Source: Oscillospiraceae bacterium
GTDB lineage: Bacteria > Bacillota > Clostridia > Oscillospirales > Oscillospiraceae
Assembly (NCBI GenBank): GCA_009785655.1
Contig: WQVW01000040.1
Span: forward strand, 1-9,823
DNA length: 9,823 nucleotides
Reading direction: 5' to 3'
The position numbers were made by a program, and so were the translations under genes. The notes beneath the pieces were generated by a model that was not told the origin of the DNA, did not search any database, and saw nothing but the letters and a program-made list of their open reading frames with translations. Position 1 is the first letter of the stretch. Every line of letters starts with the position of its first letter. Positions 6,029 through 9,823 of the stretch are shown in pieces.

Positions 6029-7313
6029 GTTGCACCTCTTTGCCTGTCAGGAAATAGATAGAATCGGTTTCGATGCCGGCGGCCATTTCGACAATTTTGT
6101 CGCGTGTAACCGCCTCAACCCCAGCGAAGAGCTGGTCGGGTGAGTACGCAACCGCCGCGATTGCGCTGTCAAAATATAAGTCTTCAAGTCCGGCAGGCCT
6201 GTCCATGGCGGATTTTATCGCCGTGGTGATAGCACGCTTCGCCGATGTGAGCTCCCAGTCGCTGATATCGCCGTCTTTGACGTTTTGCAGCTGTGCCAAG
6301 ATTTCGTTCAGTGCCTCGTCAAACTTTGAAAATTCAACGCCGGACGCGACAATCATGATGCCTTTATGTTTTTCAAGCATTGAGCTTGCGTAATAGCAAA
6401 GCGACAATTTCTCTCGGACGTTGAGGAAAAGTTTCGATGTCACGTTTCCGCCGTATATCGCGTTGAGAACCATCAGTGCCGGGTAGTCGGGATGTTCCAT
6501 CGCGTTGCCCAGCCTGAAACCCAAAGTAAGTTTGCCTTGCTGAACATCCAGCACCTCAGTAAACCGGCGCGGGGAGTCTGGTGCGGGTTTGAGGATGACT
6601 TCCGTTTTCGGGACAGGTGCGTCGCCGCGCGGGGGCAATCTGCGTAAAACGGGTGTGAGTGCGGTTTCTACAAATTCCGGCTCCGCCGGGCCGCAATAAA
6701 ACACCTCGACTCTTGCGGTGTCGAGTATATGCCGATAATGCGCGGTCAGCGTTTCCGGCGTGATTTTTTCGGCTTCAGTCTCGCTGCCTAATCTGCTGAC
6801 GCCGAACGCTTCACCGGCGCACATTTCTTCAAGCAGACGGTCAACAGAATAGCCGCGCTTATCGTTTATCCCGGCGCGGATGTCGTCTATCAGGTTTTTT
6901 CGCTCACTCTCGACATAGTCTGTACGCAAGAGCCCGCCGCTTAAATCAGGGGAGAGCAGCATATCGCCGATTAACGCGGCGACGTCCGGCAGCACGCTGT
7001 CACCGACGGGGATGAAACGGTCATCGGGGAAGTCTGCATAAAATCCGATACATTGCAGTTCACCTTTTTTTCGTACAATCGGCTCAACCCTCGCGCCGTA
7101 CAGATCGTCCAGTGCCTCGGCAATGCGCTCCATACTTGGCAGGGACGTTGACCCGCGGCGCAGTACGCGCGGCAACAGTGCCGACAGTGCGGCTGTTTCA
7201 TAGTTTAATCCTGTGATCAGGTTTATCGTCAGGCAGCCGGTTTTGAATTTATCCGTTTTCACGCACCGAAGCGCAACGCCGGGTGAAATCTGGCTGGAAT
7301 ATGCAGTATGCAA
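6018..7313 (-). CDS. M16 peptidase-family protein without zinc motif, YmfF-like
   Basis: This 431-residue protein has the M16 two-half fold pattern but no HxxEH. Where that motif belongs, it reads ALLPRVLRRGSTSLPS (45-60), followed by LDDLYGARV, as in YmfF-type members. The C-terminal half keeps the substrate-side element VREKLSLCYYASS (299-311). It is therefore probably the non-catalytic partner of the YmfH-like peptidase downstream, completing the closed chamber as in two-subunit M16 enzymes (inference). The start is TTG at 7313, supported by AGGAG nine bases upstream; no better start is nearby. Its stop TAG lies inside the next gene's first codons (11-bp overlap). It follows the GH94 gene by 76 bp with no clear terminator, so read-through from upstream is possible in addition to a weak promoter at 7350-7379. 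Confidence 0.9.
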   Translation of the reverse strand: MHTAYSSQISPGVALRCVKTDKFKTGCLTINLITGLNYETAALSALLPRVLRRGSTSLPSMERIAEALDDLYGARVEPIVRKKGELQCIGFYADFPDDRFIPVGDSVLPDVAALIGDMLLSPDLSGGLLRTDYVESERKNLIDDIRAGINDKRGYSVDRLLEEMCAGEAFGVSRLGSETEAEKITPETLTAHYRHILDTARVEVFYCGPAEPEFVETALTPVLRRLPPRGDAPVPKTEVILKPAPDSPRRFTEVLDVQQGKLTLGFRLGNAMEHPDYPALMVLNAIYGGNVTSKLFLNVREKLSLCYYASSMLEKHKGIMIVASGVEFSKFDEALNEILAQLQNVKDGDISDWELTSAKRAITTAIKSAMDRPAGLEDLYFDSAIAAVAYSPDQLFAGVEAVTRDKIVEMAAGIETDSIYFLTGKEVQHGA

Positions 7314-7321
7314 ATTTTTCA

Positions 7322-7328
7322 GCTCCTG
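7322..7328 (-). promoter_or_regulatory. Ribosome binding site supporting a TTG start
   Basis: CAGGAGC on the minus strand is the only Shine-Dalgarno candidate before the YmfF-like gene and points to the TTG at 7313. Confidence 0.65.
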
Positions 7329-7349
7329 TTTTTTATCAATTTAGACTTT

Positions 7350-7379
7350 ATTGTAACATCATTCCTCATTAATTGGAAA
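7350..7379 (-). promoter_or_regulatory. Weak candidate promoter of the M16 pair
   Basis: TTTCCA (7374-7379, 4 of 6) and TACAAT (7350-7355, 5 of 6) are 18 bp apart on the minus strand in the 76-bp gap after the GH94 gene. The spacing is acceptable but the -35 box is poor. Confidence 0.35.
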
Positions 7380-7389
7380 CAAAATATTA

Positions 7390-9823
7390 TTAAATTTCCG
7401 TTAAGTCAGCTGTACTCCCGGCAAGGCGTATCGAAGGATCATCTTTTATCGCGATGCCATCACGCGTTATTGTTGCAGTTCCAGCACTGTCGATTTTGAC
7501 GAGATATTCCACGCCGTCGTTTTTCCAGACAAGCTCAAATCCTTCCCAGCCGGTGGGCAGATTTGGTGCTACATGCAGGACATTGTTGCGTATGGTGATG
7601 CCAAGCAGCTGCTCCATGGCGATTCTAAAATACCAACTGGATGCGCCGGTGTACCATGTCCAGCCGCCGCGCCCCAAGTGAAGCGCATTGGAGTATACGT
7701 CAGCCGCGAGGACGTATGGTTCTGTTCTATACACGTCTAACGGCCTGCCTTGCGGCAAAATCGACGCCAGCGTTTCCCAACCGAGATCAGTCATGCCGGA
7801 TTTAAACAGTGCCATTGACAGCCAGATCGCGCCGTGGGTGTACTGCCCGCCGTTTTCACGGAATCCGGGGCTGTATCCTTTAATATATCCGGGTGACGTC
7901 CTGCCGGTTGAAAACGGTGGGTCGAACAGCTGTATGACACGGTCTTTCCTATTGAAAAGCACGTCCACGGCACTCAAAAGCGCTGTTTTGATTTTTTCAG
8001 GGTCTGCCCCAGCCAGCGTGGAAAAGCTCTGCGCGATGGAGTCGATTCTGCACTCATCATTTCCGGCACTGCCGAGCGGGGTACCATCGTCAAAGTACCC
8101 GCGCAGATACCAGTTACCATCCCAAGCCGCGTCGGCGGCGCGGCGATAGATCGCGGCCGATTCCCGGAGCCGTGACGCCGCACCCGGATTGCCGCGCCGT
8201 TCGCACAATCCGGCAAAGCGTTCTGCCGTGTGGATCAAAAACCACGTCAGCCATACACTTTCCCCGCGTCCTTCTGCGCCGACAAGATTCATCCCGTCAT
8301 TCCAATCGCCGCTGCCGATCAAAGCCAGCCCATGTTCCCCGGATCCGCGAGTGAAAACAAGGTCGATGGCGCGGAGGGCGTGCATAAATACAGGCTCAAT
8401 TCTGGCACTCTTATGCGGCTGCTCGTAACGCTCTATCTCATCCTCGGTCAAGGTGGGGGAAGTGAGATAGCGTGCGGGGTAATCGCATATTGAGTCGTCG
8501 CCGGTTACGTCGATATATTCGCACAGCGTGTAGGGCAGCCAGAGCAGGTCATCGCTGCACTTGGTACGGACACCTTTGTTGCCGAGGAATTCACGTTCCA
8601 TCCCCGGGTGCCACCAGTGTTGAACGTCGCCTTCCTCAAACTGATGTTCAGCGGCTCTGATTATTTGCGCGAAAGTTTCTTCCGGCACGATTGTGGTGAG
8701 TGCGCACACGTCTTGAAGTTGGTCACGAAATCCATACGCTCCGCCGCTCTGATACAATGATGATCTGCCAAGCACACGGCAGGCGTAAGTTTGATATATT
8801 GCCCAGCCGTTCAGATATCTGTTTAAATCTTCGCTGGGCGTTTTTACCGTGAAGCGGGATGTTATACGCTGCCAGTGCGCCATTGTCTTGTTGAGTGCTA
8901 CGTCCGCCATCACGGGATCCGCCAGGGATTTTAAGACATCCAATCCCGCACAGCCGGACACGATGACAAGTTTCTCCCGCGCCGGATACGTGGCTGCCAC
9001 GCATGGTGTGAAGCCTGTGCCTGTTACGCCGTCCATCACATCAGTGAGATATCCGTTTTTAGCACAGGTGAATGTCACCGCCGGGATAGACGCGAGATGT
9101 GTGAAAACTGTATCAGAGAAATCGGCACTGTAGCTGTTATATGCCCGAATAACGGAATCATCTGTGAGTTCCGTTGTCACATAGTTCGATTCAGCTTCAC
9201 TGCTTCCGATGACAAGATCGGTGTAATATGAAATTTCGGCATCTGGTGGTGCGTCAGTCTCGATAATAAAGACACGGCAGGCCGTGTCCGGCGGGACAAA
9301 TGCCGTTAAGGCCACGCTTATACAGCCGATTGCTTTCTCCCATCTTGCGAATCCAAATCCGTATGTGACGCTGCAAGCGTGCCCGTCGGGGGCGGCAAAT
9401 AGTGAGATGTTGCCGTCGTCTGTGACGAGATAGAGCTGTTCAGTGCCTGCAGTGGCGAGACTGTCGTTATACCAGCGGTTGATTTTATTCTCACGTGCGT
9501 TGTGATGCCACATGTGACCTGTCCCGGCATCGGCGGCGATATATCCAAATTCGCCGTTTGACAGCATATGACTCCAGGCGTTCGGCGGCAATGATCCATC
9601 GCATAAAAATGTGAAGCTGTTGTCATCGTTATAGCCGTATTCAAGTGCCTTCACATGCTGTGGATTATAAAACACAAGCGGGTTCGGTGTGCGGGGCTCG
9701 CTGTCGTCGATAACTTCAAGGTCATCGCCAACCACACGGAATGCCGCCGCCATGACGACGTCTGCGCCTTCTGCCGATGCCTCTGCGGTATGCACGCCGC
9801 ACCGCGCACCGTGACGCCATTCA
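7390..9823 (-). CDS. GH94-domain protein, cyclic beta-1,2-glucan synthase/phosphorylase type (N-terminus beyond window)
   Basis: The frame is open to the window edge, and 810 C-terminal residues are visible. A GTG at 9795 and an ATG near 9730 could be read as starts, but neither has a ribosome binding site and the frame continues upstream, so the gene is treated as truncated. The domain order is a GH94 beta-sandwich beginning near NPLVFYN (about 9700) with SRENK-like HNARENKINRWYND, then the (alpha/alpha)6 barrel. The barrel carries GGAYGFRDQ (8719-8745), EGDVQHWWHP, CSDDLLWLPY, the catalytic-acid block GDWNDGMN (DWNDG at 8293-8307), EGRGESVWL, NGGQYTHGAIW (near 7821-7854) and GGWTWYTGASSWYFR. 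A small beta-sandwich ends the protein. These blocks match the C-terminal GH94 part of cyclic beta-1,2-glucan synthase (NdvB), which trims or phosphorolyses beta-1,2-glucan, and also 1,2-beta-oligoglucan phosphorylases. Which of the two applies depends on the missing N-terminus. Confidence 0.9.
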   Translation of the reverse strand, partial: EWRHGARCGVHTAEASAEGADVVMAAAFRVVGDDLEVIDDSEPRTPNPLVFYNPQHVKALEYGYNDDNSFTFLCDGSLPPNAWSHMLSNGEFGYIAADAGTGHMWHHNARENKINRWYNDSLATAGTEQLYLVTDDGNISLFAAPDGHACSVTYGFGFARWEKAIGCISVALTAFVPPDTACRVFIIETDAPPDAEISYYTDLVIGSSEAESNYVTTELTDDSVIRAYNSYSADFSDTVFTHLASIPAVTFTCAKNGYLTDVMDGVTGTGFTPCVAATYPAREKLVIVSGCAGLDVLKSLADPVMADVALNKTMAHWQRITSRFTVKTPSEDLNRYLNGWAIYQTYACRVLGRSSLYQSGGAYGFRDQLQDVCALTTIVPEETFAQIIRAAEHQFEEGDVQHWWHPGMEREFLGNKGVRTKCSDDLLWLPYTLCEYIDVTGDDSICDYPARYLTSPTLTEDEIERYEQPHKSARIEPVFMHALRAIDLVFTRGSGEHGLALIGSGDWNDGMNLVGAEGRGESVWLTWFLIHTAERFAGLCERRGNPGAASRLRESAAIYRRAADAAWDGNWYLRGYFDDGTPLGSAGNDECRIDSIAQSFSTLAGADPEKIKTALLSAVDVLFNRKDRVIQLFDPPFSTGRTSPGYIKGYSPGFRENGGQYTHGAIWLSMALFKSGMTDLGWETLASILPQGRPLDVYRTEPYVLAADVYSNALHLGRGGWTWYTGASSWYFRIAMEQLLGITIRNNVLHVAPNLPTGWEGFELVWKNDGVEYLVKIDSAGTATITRDGIAIKDDPSIRLAGSTADLTEI

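Noticed and set aside
7688..8149. A 153-codon plus-strand open frame opposite the GH94 gene
   Set aside because: The minus strand here encodes conserved GH94 motifs, including NGGQYTHGAIW; the plus frame is a shadow.
9793..9795. GTG as the true start of the GH94 gene
   Set aside because: The frame stays open to the window edge, there is no ribosome binding site, and the family normally has more sequence upstream.

Overview
The window reads as an ordinary chromosomal segment of a Gram-positive, anaerobic Clostridia-type bacterium, possibly Oscillospirales. This is inference from the gene content, not a taxonomic assignment. The clues are an fhs-fchA-folD folate set, paired M16 proteins next to lgt, strong AGGAGG-type ribosome binding sites, at least one well-supported TTG start, and protein flavour. 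All six complete genes and both edge-truncated genes lie on the minus strand, so transcription runs from high to low coordinates. I see no mobile element, CRISPR array, tRNA or rRNA.

In transcription order the layout is as follows. (1) 9823-7390 holds the C-terminal part of a large GH94 protein of the cyclic beta-1,2-glucan synthase (NdvB) or oligoglucan phosphorylase type; its N-terminus is outside the window. (2) 7313-4754 holds two overlapping M16 peptidase-family genes. The first (YmfF-like) lacks the zinc motif and the second (YmfH-like) has HFLEH, so they probably form a heterodimer. (3) 4623-3784 is lgt, the prolipoprotein diacylglyceryl transferase, behind its own good sigma-A-type promoter. 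It is followed by a small coiled-coil protein gene (3725-3336) and a perfect terminator-like hairpin (3248-3283). (4) 3247-2929 is an AT-rich leader/control region with candidate promoters and overlapping RNA hairpins. (5) 2928-1 is a one-carbon folate operon: fhs (formate-THF ligase), fchA (methenyl-THF cyclohydrolase) and folD (methylene-THF dehydrogenase, truncated by the window start).

The folate genes form a route from formate to 5,10-methylene-THF. The most notable point is that the FolD-like protein lacks the lysine and glutamine of the FolD cyclohydrolase site while keeping the tyrosine and the KDVDG motif. A dedicated cyclohydrolase, FchA, is encoded immediately upstream with a ribosome binding site that overlaps its stop codon. 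This suggests a division of labour: FchA as cyclohydrolase and the divergent FolD mainly as dehydrogenase. The control region before fhs has a possible mutually exclusive hairpin arrangement worth checking. I found no clearly new multi-gene system.
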